From positions 5,828,001 through 5,892,000 of the forward strand of contig NZ_CP051006.1 in NCBI RefSeq assembly GCF_014673495.1: DNA of 64,000 nucleotides, read 5' to 3'. The stretch comes from Streptomyces griseofuscus. Lineage in GTDB: Bacteria > Actinomycetota > Actinomycetes > Streptomycetales > Streptomycetaceae. The notes below the pieces were generated by a model. The model was given only the letters and a program-made list of their open reading frames with translations. It was not told the origin of the DNA and searched no databases. Shown one piece after another: positions 1-7,461 of the stretch. The translations under genes and the position numbers were made by a program. Numbering within the stretch: position 1 is the stretch's first letter; each line of letters begins with the position of its first letter.

Positions 1-173
1 GGCAGCGGGGTGAGGCAGACCAGGACGGCCGCGCAGCCGGTGCACGCGACGCTGATCAGCGTGAATCCGATGAGCTTGTCCGGTATCCGGTGGGCGATCG
101 AGTTCCAGACCGCGTGCAGCACCGCGGCCGTCAGGACGGCGGTGAGCACGGGGGCGGACATGGTTCCTGGCAT
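1..173 (-). CDS. EamA/DMT-type membrane transporter, N-terminal part only
   Basis: The window opens inside a minus-strand gene of which only about the first 57 codons are present. The protein starts MPGTMSAPVL and continues with a hydrophobic stretch containing HAVWNSIAHRIPDK and a second membrane segment, the pattern of the first two helices of drug/metabolite transporters of the EamA family. The start at 173 is favoured by an AGGAG about ten bases upstream; an internal ATG at 161 is an alternative. It is transcribed away from the RpiR-type regulator at 280, so it is a plausible target of that regulator. The family call rests on a short fragment and the substrate cannot be read. Confidence 0.6.
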   Translation of the reverse strand, partial: MPGTMSAPVLTAVLTAAVLHAVWNSIAHRIPDKLIGFTLISVACTGCAAVLVCLTPL

Positions 174-254
174 GGCGAAGCGACTCCTGGCGGGGAGGTG
201 CGAGCGGGCGGGGAGGGGCTGTGAGGGGGCGGGGACGTGGTCGTGGAGCTGATT

Positions 255-300
255 GTGGAACTGAATTCCACGGTACGCTATGTACATGGAACAGAATTCC
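255..300. promoter_or_regulatory. Two tandem palindromic operator-like sites upstream of and overlapping the RpiR-type gene start
   Basis: The 13-mers GGAACTGAATTCC (257-269) and GGAACAGAATTCC (288-300) differ at one base. Each is an inverted repeat (GGAA to TTCC), and the first extends to GTGGAA/TTCCAC at 255-271. Their starts are 31 bp apart, close to three helical turns, so two dimers could bind the same face. The second copy lies over the first codons of the regulator. Autoregulation, and control of the divergent transporter, is inferred. Confidence 0.6.
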
Positions 301-1158
301 GCCACTGGTCCCAGCGGTCCCAGCGGTCCCAGCGGTTCCCTCTCCGCCCGGATCCGGGCCCGCCTGTCCGAGCTGCGCGAGACCGAGGCCCGGGTGGCGC
401 AGGTGGTGCTGGATCAGGGCGCCGCGCTGGTCCACCTCAGCGTCAGCGATGTGGCCGCGCTGGCCGGCACCGCGTCCTCCACCGTCGTACGCACCTGCCA
501 GCGGCTCGGCTTCCGGGGGTTCCAGGAGCTGAAGCTGGAGGCCGCCAGGCAGGCGCCCGAACCGCCCCCGCCGCCGGTGGACGAGCCCGCCGCGCACGCG
601 CTCGCCGCCACCCTGCACGCCTCCCGCGACGCCCTGGACGGCGTCGCCGCGACCCTCGACACCGGCGCGCTCACCGCCGCGGCCGAGGCCCTGCACACGG
701 CGTCCCGGGTTGTCGTCGTGGGCGCGGGGCTCTCCGGGGCGGTCGCGCTCGACGCGGCCTACCGGCTGCGCGCCCTCGGCTGCCAGGTCGACGCCCCGCC
801 CGACCCCCTCACCGCGCAGCTCGCGGCCGCCCAACTCCCGCCGGACGGCGTCTGTTTCGCGATCAGCCACACCGGTGCCACCCGCACCACGGTCGACACC
901 GCCCGGCGCGCCCGACAGGCCGGGGCCACCGTCGTCACGCTCACCAGTTACGCCCGTTCACCGCTGAGCGAGACCAGCAGTCAGGTGCTCGTCGCCGGTG
1001 GCCAGGACCTCGTATTCGGCCTGGAGACCTCCGCCAGCCGGATCGCCCACCTCGCCGCGGTGGACGCCCTGACCCATCTCCTGATGAGCCTGCGCCCCGA
1101 GATCGCGCGCCGCCATCTCGATCTGTCGGCGGACATCACGGCCGACCACGCCTACTGA
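280..1158 (+). CDS. MurR/RpiR-family transcriptional regulator (HTH plus SIS domain)
   Basis: This 292-residue protein has an N-terminal helix-turn-helix of the RpiR type at about residues 20-90 (key segment VSDVAALAGTASSTVVRTC). A SIS sugar-phosphate binding domain follows at about 130-270, with VVVVGAGLSGAVALD and the phosphate-loop-like ISHTGATRTT. Such regulators sense phosphorylated sugars or amino sugars and repress catabolic or transport genes. Residues 9-20 are a GPS repeat encoded by tandem copies of GGTCCCAGC. The ATG at 280 has no good ribosome site and sits between two palindromes, so a leaderless or slightly downstream start is possible. It is divergent from the transporter fragment at the window edge. 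The ligand is unknown. Confidence 0.85.
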   Translation: MYMEQNSATGPSGPSGPSGSLSARIRARLSELRETEARVAQVVLDQGAALVHLSVSDVAALAGTASSTVVRTCQRLGFRGFQELKLEAARQAPEPPPPPVDEPAAHALAATLHASRDALDGVAATLDTGALTAAAEALHTASRVVVVGAGLSGAVALDAAYRLRALGCQVDAPPDPLTAQLAAAQLPPDGVCFAISHTGATRTTVDTARRARQAGATVVTLTSYARSPLSETSSQVLVAGGQDLVFGLETSASRIAHLAAVDALTHLLMSLRPEIARRHLDLSADITADHAY

Positions 1159-1181
1159 ACGACCCCTGAATGAAGAGGAGT

Positions 1182-2219
1182 TCAGGCGGCCAGCGGATCC
1201 AGGACCAGCGGTTCGATCCGGCCCTCCAGCATCTCGCCGAGCCCCCGGGCCGCGCACAGGTCCGGGCGCTCGGCGATGAACACCGGCATCCCGGTGGCCT
1301 CGCGCACCATCTGGTCGAAGCCGGACAGCAGCGCCGAACCGCCGACCATGATGATCCCGCGGTCGGCGAGATCGGCCACCAGATCCGGCGGGCACTCGCG
1401 CAGCACCTTGCCGATGCCGTCCAGGACGGCCGTCAGCGGGGTCTGGATCGCCTCCCGCACGGCCGAGGTGTCCACCCGTACGGTGCGCGGCAGCCCGGTG
1501 GCCACGTCCCGGCCGTTGATCTCGGTCTGGGGCGGGCCCTGCGGGGTGAGCCCGTTGCCGGACAGCGCCAGTTGCAGCGGCCGTACCGACTGGCTCGGCA
1601 GCAGGAGTTCATGGCTGTGCCGCAGGTACTGCACGATCGCGTGGTCCACGGCCTCGCCGCCCACCGGGATCCGCTGGGCCGTGACGATCGAGCCCAGCGA
1701 CAGCACCGCGACCTGCGTGGTCGCCGCCCCGCACACCATGATCATGGTGGCCTCGGGCCGCTCCACCGGCAGTCCGCAGCCCACCGCCGCCGCGATCAGC
1801 GTGTCCACCAGCTCCACCCGGCGCGCGCCGAGTCCGAGCAGCGTCTCGATCGTCGCCCGCTGGGCCAGCGGATCGGCGTCGTGCGGGGTGCACGCGGCGG
1901 CGCGCAGACGGGCCCTGCGGCGCAGCGCCCGGCGCATCTTGTCGCCCATAAGATGCCGCAGCATCCGCTGGGCCATGTCGATGTCGACCACCGTGCCACC
2001 GGAGATGGGCCGTACGACCCTGATGTAGTCGGGGGTGCGGCCGGTCATCTGCTCCGCGAAGTCGCCCACCGCGATCAGCGAGCCGGAACGGACGTTCACG
2101 GCCGCGACCGAGGGCTGGTCCACGACGAGCCCCGCGCCCTTCACATACACCCGGGTGCGGGCCGCGCCCAGGTCGACGGCGAAGTGACAGCGGCGCAACT
2201 GCTCCAGGCTGACGGACAC
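1182..2219 (-). CDS. mbl: MreB-like bacterial actin homologue (Mbl type)
   Basis: This 345-residue actin-fold protein is related to MreB, which organises cell wall synthesis; in Streptomyces the Mbl paralogue acts in spore wall formation. The GTG start at 2219 follows an AAGGAG five bases upstream; longer versions lack support. The phosphate-1 segment reads DLGAARTRVYVKG (residues 16-28) instead of the usual DLGTANT. The MreB phosphate-2 consensus DIGGGTT is CGAATT here, with Cys163 where the Asp should be, and the EEPMAAA catalytic segment is DTLIAAA. The C-terminal VGGSALLSGFDQ is conserved. These changes suggest weak or no ATP hydrolysis. It stands alone, downstream of the conflict operon and convergent with the RpiR-type gene. 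The mbl symbol comes from recalled similarity to S. coelicolor SCO2451. Confidence 0.8.
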   Translation of the reverse strand: MSVSLEQLRRCHFAVDLGAARTRVYVKGAGLVVDQPSVAAVNVRSGSLIAVGDFAEQMTGRTPDYIRVVRPISGGTVVDIDMAQRMLRHLMGDKMRRALRRRARLRAAACTPHDADPLAQRATIETLLGLGARRVELVDTLIAAAVGCGLPVERPEATMIMVCGAATTQVAVLSLGSIVTAQRIPVGGEAVDHAIVQYLRHSHELLLPSQSVRPLQLALSGNGLTPQGPPQTEINGRDVATGLPRTVRVDTSAVREAIQTPLTAVLDGIGKVLRECPPDLVADLADRGIIMVGGSALLSGFDQMVREATGMPVFIAERPDLCAARGLGEMLEGRIEPLVLDPLAA

Positions 2220-2412
2220 AGCAGCTCCTTCCGGGCGTGGGATTCGGCTCTTCCTGCTCTCCGTATCCTGCGCGGCGCGTGGCCCGGACCGCCTTTTCTG
2301 GGGGGCCGGGCGGGGCGCCGCCGAACGGGGGTAATCACCCGGGTCCCCGGAGTGTCGCCGGGTCAAGTGGCCTGGCCGGCCTGCGGGTCACGCGGCGCGG
2401 CGCGGTCCCGGG

Positions 2413-5400
2413 TCAGCCGGTCCGCACCGCGTCCAGCAGCGGCTCCAGCGAGGAGACCACCGCCTTCGCGCCGCCCTCGCGCAGCAGCCGGCGCCCGGCG
2501 GCGGTGGCGGAGAACCCGACGAAGGGCAGGCCGAGGTGCTGGGCCGCGGTCAGCTCGGCGACCGAGGAACCGAGCAGCACCCCGCGCCCGGCCGGTGTGC
2601 CGAGATGCTCCAGGGCCCGCAGCAGACAGTGCGGATCCGGCGTCAGCAGCCTGAGGTCCTCGCGCCGTCCGTGCACCCCCGCGAGCGGCAGCCGGTACGA
2701 CTGCACGCCCCGCTGCACCGCCCGGGGACTCACGTCCGAGACCACGCTCACCCGCCGCCCGGACTTGTGCAGCGCCCGCACCAGCGCGAGCGAACGATGC
2801 GTCATGGGCGCGTCCGGTACGGCCGCCAGCTCCAGCTCCCCCAGCCGGTCCCGCAGCAGCGGCCCGAGCCGGTCGTGGGAGAACGCGCGCAGCAGATCCA
2901 GCGGATGCGGGAACGCCTCCCGGCCCGCCGGCCCTGCGACCGGCGGCCGGCCCGCCAACGCCTCGTCGGGATCGCGGTGTTCGGCCACGACGGCCAGCAG
3001 ATCGAGGACGGCCGCCCGCGCGCTGTGCGCCGTGAACAGCCGGGCGAGCGGGCCGTCGTAGCCGATCAGGACGCAGTCGGCCGCGGTGAGCAGGGCCTCG
3101 GGGGGCGGGGCGGCGGTGGGCGCGGGGCCGGGTGCGCCGTCCGCGCCCAGCCGCACGGAGTACGACACGGTGAGCCCCGGCACCGGCCAGTCGCGCACCC
3201 CGTCGTTGACCGCGTGCTCGGCAGCGGTCGTCCGGCGTGCCGGGTGCCGGGCGGTGATCCGGGCGGCCGCGTCGCGCAGGTGCTCCAGGAGCAGCGCGGA
3301 GACCCCGGCCGCCCCGGACCGTACGAGGGCGACGGGATCGCCGACCTGCCAGCTCAGCTCCGCCACCGCCCTGAACGCGGCCTTCCCCGAGCTGGGCAGG
3401 GACAGGGTCCCCCGCCTCTGCTGCGGGGTGAGGTCGACCGTGTAGTACGTCTCCGCGCGCGGCTCCCGCCCACCGTACGGCCGGATCGGATCGAGCAGGG
3501 TCAGCGGTCCGTCGGCACGGGTGTGGACGACGGCGGTACGGCCCGGGGTGGGCACGCCCAGCTCGCGCAGGTCCTGGGTGATGAACGGGCCTTGGACCAG
3601 CTCGCGTCGGGGACGGTCGGTGGTGAGCGGGCAGTACCAGGCGAGCGGCGGCGCGTCCGGGGCGTCGTCGGCGTACAGCGGCTCGAAGGGCGGGGCGTCG
3701 CGGGCGGCGGAGCTGGCGGCGAACTCGTCGTAGAGCGCCGGGGACACGACGACGTCGATGCCCGCGGGGGGCTCCGGCAGGGAGACGGGGCCCGGCCAGA
3801 AGGACACCCGCAGCCGGGGCGGATCCGCCGATCCGGCCATGGCGTACGGGAGTTCGCGCAGTACGGAGACCAGGACCGGCAGCACATAGGCGCCGGGCGC
3901 GGGGCGCATCAGATAGCCGTCCGGGCGGACGTACATCTGGAACTGGCCGGCGGCGAGGGAGCGGGAGAAGATCTCGTGCACGGCGGCTTCGAGGGTGATG
4001 CGGGCCTCGGGCCGCCCGGCGAGACGGTCGGTCGTGAAGAGGATGCCGGTGGGGTCCTCGGTCCGGTGCACGGGCAGGTCGCGGAGCCTTTCGGCGCCCA
4101 GCAGCTGGTCCTCCGGACCGGACAGGAGGTTGGCCCTGGCCCGGTTCAGCTGGACGCGGAGCCCGGCGGAGACACCCGAGCGCAGGGCGCGCGTGATCTC
4201 GCCGAGCGCGCGCAGTGTGGTCCCGTGACCGCCGTTGCCCAGGGGCGCCGAGTCCAGACAGGCCAGGACCGGCCGGTCGCCGAGGACGACGGTGTGGGTG
4301 TTCAGCGCACCGTGCGGCCCGTCCTGCGCGAGCAGGGCGAGGACCGCCTCGGCGAGCGGCGGCAGCAGATCGAGTACTTCGTCGTCGGACAGCCCGCCCG
4401 GGCCGGCGATCGCGAGCCGCTGGTGCAGGGTCTGCCCTCCGGCGAACTCCCGTACCAAGTAAGGGATTCCGTCGGCGACGCCATGGTCGAGGACTCGGGC
4501 GACACCGGGATGGTCCACCCGGCTGAGGGCCCGGCAGAGCTCGGGGAACGAGGAGTCGTTCCCGGCGGCGGGGTAGGTGCGCACCACGACCCGGGTGTCG
4601 CCCTCCCGGGTGTCCTCGGCGACCCACCCCCGGTCCTCGGTCCCCGCCGCCGCGGTCGGCCGCAACAGGCGGTACCGGCCCGCGAACAATTCCGCCGTGG
4701 CCCCCGGCGCCAGCCGCCGCACGCTCTCCGCGCTGAGCATGGCGACCGGCTCGTGCTCCACCGGTGTGGGCAGACCCCGTCCGGACGGCACCACCGCCCG
4801 GAACCCGCCCGGCGCCCGCCCCGCCAGTTCGTCGATGAACTCGCCCATGCGATCGAGGAGTTCGACCGTGCGGTTGCGCTCGGTGCGGGGCAGGCCGAGG
4901 AGCAGGAGTTCCCGTACGCCCTCCCGGAACGCGTACGAGCCGGCCGGTGCCCCCGGCAGCGCGGTCAGCATGCCGCTGAGCACCACCTCGGCCAGGTGCC
5001 GGGGCCGGGGATCCGGTTCCACCGCGGCCTGCACCAGCCGCATCACCGGTAGATCGGGCCGCCCCACCGCGAGATGCCCGGCCAGCCGGAACGCCTCCGG
5101 GGACGCCGTCGCCCGGAACCGCAGCACCAACTCCTCGGCGGACAACCGGCCGACGTCCGTACGGTTCTCCGCGTCGACCGGCAGCGGACGCGTCAACCGG
5201 GCCGCGGCGGCCGGGAACCGGGTGCCGCCGGGCGTGCTGATCAGCCCGGCCCAGTTCGCCAGCCAGCGCGGCTCGGGCTCCAGCACCGGGAGGACCACCG
5301 CGCCCGGCCCGTCACCGAACTCCGGTTCGTCGTACGGCGCGAAGGCGAGCGCGGCCGAGGGCGCCACGGGATGCGGGGCCGAGATCCGGCCGGGGGCGGC

Positions 5401-6375
5401 GGGCAACGCCGATTCCCGCCACAGGTGTTCGGGCAGCGGCTGGACGACGGCCAGCGGCATCCGGCGCGCCCAGCGGTGCAGGGTGGCGTACCACAGGGTG
5501 CCCGCGTGGCCCTGTCGCCACTGCGGTCCCATGCAGTCGCTGATCAGCAGGGTGACGGTACGGCCGTCCGCCGGGAGCTGTCCGTCGGGGCCGCGCACCG
5601 TGCCGTCGGCGTCGGCGCGGTACAGGGTGACCGTGCGGAAGGCGCCCGACTGGGCCAGCGCGGTGTGCAGTTCATGGATCAGGGGCCGCCAGACCGGCAT
5701 CGTGGGACCGGCGTCGTACACCAGGTTGAGGCTCAGCCAGCGTTCCCGGGCGGGCCGCAGCACCGGGAGCCAGCGGTCGGGGTCGGCGCCGAGGCGGGCG
5801 ATGCGGTCGGCGGTCGCCCGCTCGTCCAGCTCCTGTCCCACGGGCGCGTCGACCCGGCGCCGCAGCGGGCGCAGCGCGCGCTGGAGGGCGAGCGGGTGGC
5901 GCAGCATCGGGGGCGCGGGGGCCATCAGGGTGGTGTGGGGCGCGCGCTCCGGGGACGGGGTGGGGGAGGGGAGGCGCAGCGGGATCCGGGAGGGGGCGCC
6001 GGGCGCCCGGCGCGGGCCCTCGGGCGGCCCGGGGGCGTGGGCGGGGCCGGGCGGTGGGTCCGGCTCCGTGGCCCTGCCGTCATCGGAGTTCTCGGGGTCC
6101 TCGGGGTTCTTCGGGTTCTCGGTGTCGCCGGGGCCCCCGCTCTTCCCGGCGGTGTCCCCGGTGTTCCCGTCGTCCCCGCCCTCGCCGGTGCCCGTCGCGC
6201 TCCCGGTGCCCATGTGCCCGGCCAGCCACAGCAGTTCGGCCAGTTCACGCGGTGTCGGGGGCACGCCCTGGGCCGCCTCGGCCAGTACGGCGGCGAGACG
6301 GGCCAGGGAGTCCGGGGAATCCGGGGAATCCGGGGCGGCCGGGGAGTCCCGGGAGGCCGGGGTGTCAGAAGACAT
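2413..6375 (-). CDS. SAV_2336-type multidomain protein with pseudokinase and degenerate HAD domain
   Basis: This 1320-residue protein is the last gene of the conflict operon and overlaps the end of the MoxR gene by 11 bp. Residues 1-155 are low-complexity, rich in Ser, Pro, Asp and Gly. Residues about 160-555 match the SAV_2336 N-terminal type (RWLSLNLVYDAGPTMPVW). Residues 562-760 look like a Ser/Thr kinase, but the VAIK lysine is Arg599, the HRD loop reads HGALNTHTVVL (Asp replaced by Ala690) and DFG reads DSA. Residues about 770-1090 are unrecognised (VSPALYDEF). Residues 1100-1315 resemble an HAD hydrolase, but the nucleophile motif is GYDG (Gly1105) and motif IV is LLGSSVAEL without its Asp. 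I infer a scaffold or effector-side sensor rather than an enzyme. The SAV_2336 assignment is from recalled family sequences. Confidence 0.8.
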   Translation of the reverse strand: MSSDTPASRDSPAAPDSPDSPDSLARLAAVLAEAAQGVPPTPRELAELLWLAGHMGTGSATGTGEGGDDGNTGDTAGKSGGPGDTENPKNPEDPENSDDGRATEPDPPPGPAHAPGPPEGPRRAPGAPSRIPLRLPSPTPSPERAPHTTLMAPAPPMLRHPLALQRALRPLRRRVDAPVGQELDERATADRIARLGADPDRWLPVLRPARERWLSLNLVYDAGPTMPVWRPLIHELHTALAQSGAFRTVTLYRADADGTVRGPDGQLPADGRTVTLLISDCMGPQWRQGHAGTLWYATLHRWARRMPLAVVQPLPEHLWRESALPAAPGRISAPHPVAPSAALAFAPYDEPEFGDGPGAVVLPVLEPEPRWLANWAGLISTPGGTRFPAAAARLTRPLPVDAENRTDVGRLSAEELVLRFRATASPEAFRLAGHLAVGRPDLPVMRLVQAAVEPDPRPRHLAEVVLSGMLTALPGAPAGSYAFREGVRELLLLGLPRTERNRTVELLDRMGEFIDELAGRAPGGFRAVVPSGRGLPTPVEHEPVAMLSAESVRRLAPGATAELFAGRYRLLRPTAAAGTEDRGWVAEDTREGDTRVVVRTYPAAGNDSSFPELCRALSRVDHPGVARVLDHGVADGIPYLVREFAGGQTLHQRLAIAGPGGLSDDEVLDLLPPLAEAVLALLAQDGPHGALNTHTVVLGDRPVLACLDSAPLGNGGHGTTLRALGEITRALRSGVSAGLRVQLNRARANLLSGPEDQLLGAERLRDLPVHRTEDPTGILFTTDRLAGRPEARITLEAAVHEIFSRSLAAGQFQMYVRPDGYLMRPAPGAYVLPVLVSVLRELPYAMAGSADPPRLRVSFWPGPVSLPEPPAGIDVVVSPALYDEFAASSAARDAPPFEPLYADDAPDAPPLAWYCPLTTDRPRRELVQGPFITQDLRELGVPTPGRTAVVHTRADGPLTLLDPIRPYGGREPRAETYYTVDLTPQQRRGTLSLPSSGKAAFRAVAELSWQVGDPVALVRSGAAGVSALLLEHLRDAAARITARHPARRTTAAEHAVNDGVRDWPVPGLTVSYSVRLGADGAPGPAPTAAPPPEALLTAADCVLIGYDGPLARLFTAHSARAAVLDLLAVVAEHRDPDEALAGRPPVAGPAGREAFPHPLDLLRAFSHDRLGPLLRDRLGELELAAVPDAPMTHRSLALVRALHKSGRRVSVVSDVSPRAVQRGVQSYRLPLAGVHGRREDLRLLTPDPHCLLRALEHLGTPAGRGVLLGSSVAELTAAQHLGLPFVGFSATAAGRRLLREGGAKAVVSSLEPLLDAVRTG

Positions 6376-7426
6376 CGGTCTGCGCGCTCTGCCCCAGGTG
6401 GGGCATCAACTGCTCGGCCAGCTGGTCCAGGGACCCGGTGTCCAGATTGCTGGTGCGGGCCAGGTAGATCGCGTTGAGGAGCTGATCGGTCGCCAGGTCG
6501 CCGGCGCTGGTGCGGTCCAGGAAGCGGCCGATCAACTCCCGTGCGTAGTCGTCCGGTTCGCCCAGGTGGGCGCGGACGATGTCGGCGAGGTGCCCGTCGT
6601 CCGGCCGGCGCAGACGCAGGGTGACACAGCGGCGCAGGAAGGCGGGCGGGAACTCGCGCTCGCCGTTGCTGGTGAGGACGACGAACGGGAAGGCACGGCA
6701 GCGGACCTGTCCGCGCACCACCGGGACCGCCTCGCCGGTGCCGTCGGCCGGGACCCGGGCGGTGCCGTCCGGGGTGAGCCGGGCCGCGCGCACCAGCTCG
6801 GGGATCTGGTACTGGCCCTCCTCCAGCACATTCAGCAGATCGTTGGGCAGGTCCAGGTCGCTCTTGTCGATCTCGTCGATGAGCAGCGCGCGGGGACGGG
6901 CGTACGGCAGCAGGGCGGTGCCGAGCGGGCCGAGCCGCAGATGGTGCTCGATGCCCGTCTCGTCCGGCGCCGCGGGCCCGGTCTCCTCGGGCCCGGCCCC
7001 CTGGGGCGCGGCTTGATGCGCGGCCTGCTGCCGGGCCGCGTAGAGCCGGGACAGGGGGTCGTAGCTGTAGAGCCCGTCGTGGAGCGTGCTGCGGCTGGTG
7101 ATGTTCCAGCGCAGCACCGGGCCGAGCCGCAGCTCCCGCGCGACGGCGTAGACCAGGGAGGACTTGCCGGTGCCGGGCGGGCCGGTGACCAGCAGCGGGC
7201 GGCGCAGATACAGGGCCGCGTTGACCAGTTGCACCGTGTCCTCGGTGGCCCGGTACGTCTCGGCGCGGTGCACCCGGTCGGGGGAGACGGCCGAGCGGTC
7301 GGCGGTCGCGTCCGGCGGATCCAGTAGCGGACCGCCGTCGAAGGCACGCCAGGGCGGCGGCGGGGGCAGCCGCTCGATGCCGTCGTGCGGCGCGTTCGTA
7401 CCGGTGTAGACGGGCCACAGGGGCAT
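6365..7426 (-). CDS. MoxR-type AAA+ ATPase of the conflict operon
   Basis: This 353-residue AAA+ protein has Walker A GPPGTGKSS at 82-90, Walker B ALLIDEID at 180-187, sensor-1 region VVLTSNGEREF near 250, and an arginine-finger segment FLRRC near 263-267. Family members form rings that remodel partner proteins using ATP. In this operon type the MoxR protein is thought to act with the VMAP protease and the SAV_2336 protein. The ATG at 7426 has GGAGAAGAAG just upstream. The gene starts 35 bp after the protease stop and its 3' end overlaps the start of the 1320-residue gene, which fits a single transcript. All core ATPase residues look intact, unlike the neighbouring kinase-like domain. Confidence 0.9.
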   Translation of the reverse strand: MPLWPVYTGTNAPHDGIERLPPPPPWRAFDGGPLLDPPDATADRSAVSPDRVHRAETYRATEDTVQLVNAALYLRRPLLVTGPPGTGKSSLVYAVARELRLGPVLRWNITSRSTLHDGLYSYDPLSRLYAARQQAAHQAAPQGAGPEETGPAAPDETGIEHHLRLGPLGTALLPYARPRALLIDEIDKSDLDLPNDLLNVLEEGQYQIPELVRAARLTPDGTARVPADGTGEAVPVVRGQVRCRAFPFVVLTSNGEREFPPAFLRRCVTLRLRRPDDGHLADIVRAHLGEPDDYARELIGRFLDRTSAGDLATDQLLNAIYLARTSNLDTGSLDQLAEQLMPHLGQSAQTDVF

Positions 7427-7461
7427 GGCTTCTTCTTCTCCGTGGTGGGGGTGCGGGCGGG

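Noticed and set aside
2536..5052. Long plus-strand open frame opposite the 1320-residue gene (similar ones at 4577-7327 and 7597-9789)
   Set aside because: The translations are Arg/Gly/Pro-rich with no domain, and the opposite strand encodes clear domains. High-GC DNA produces such shadows.
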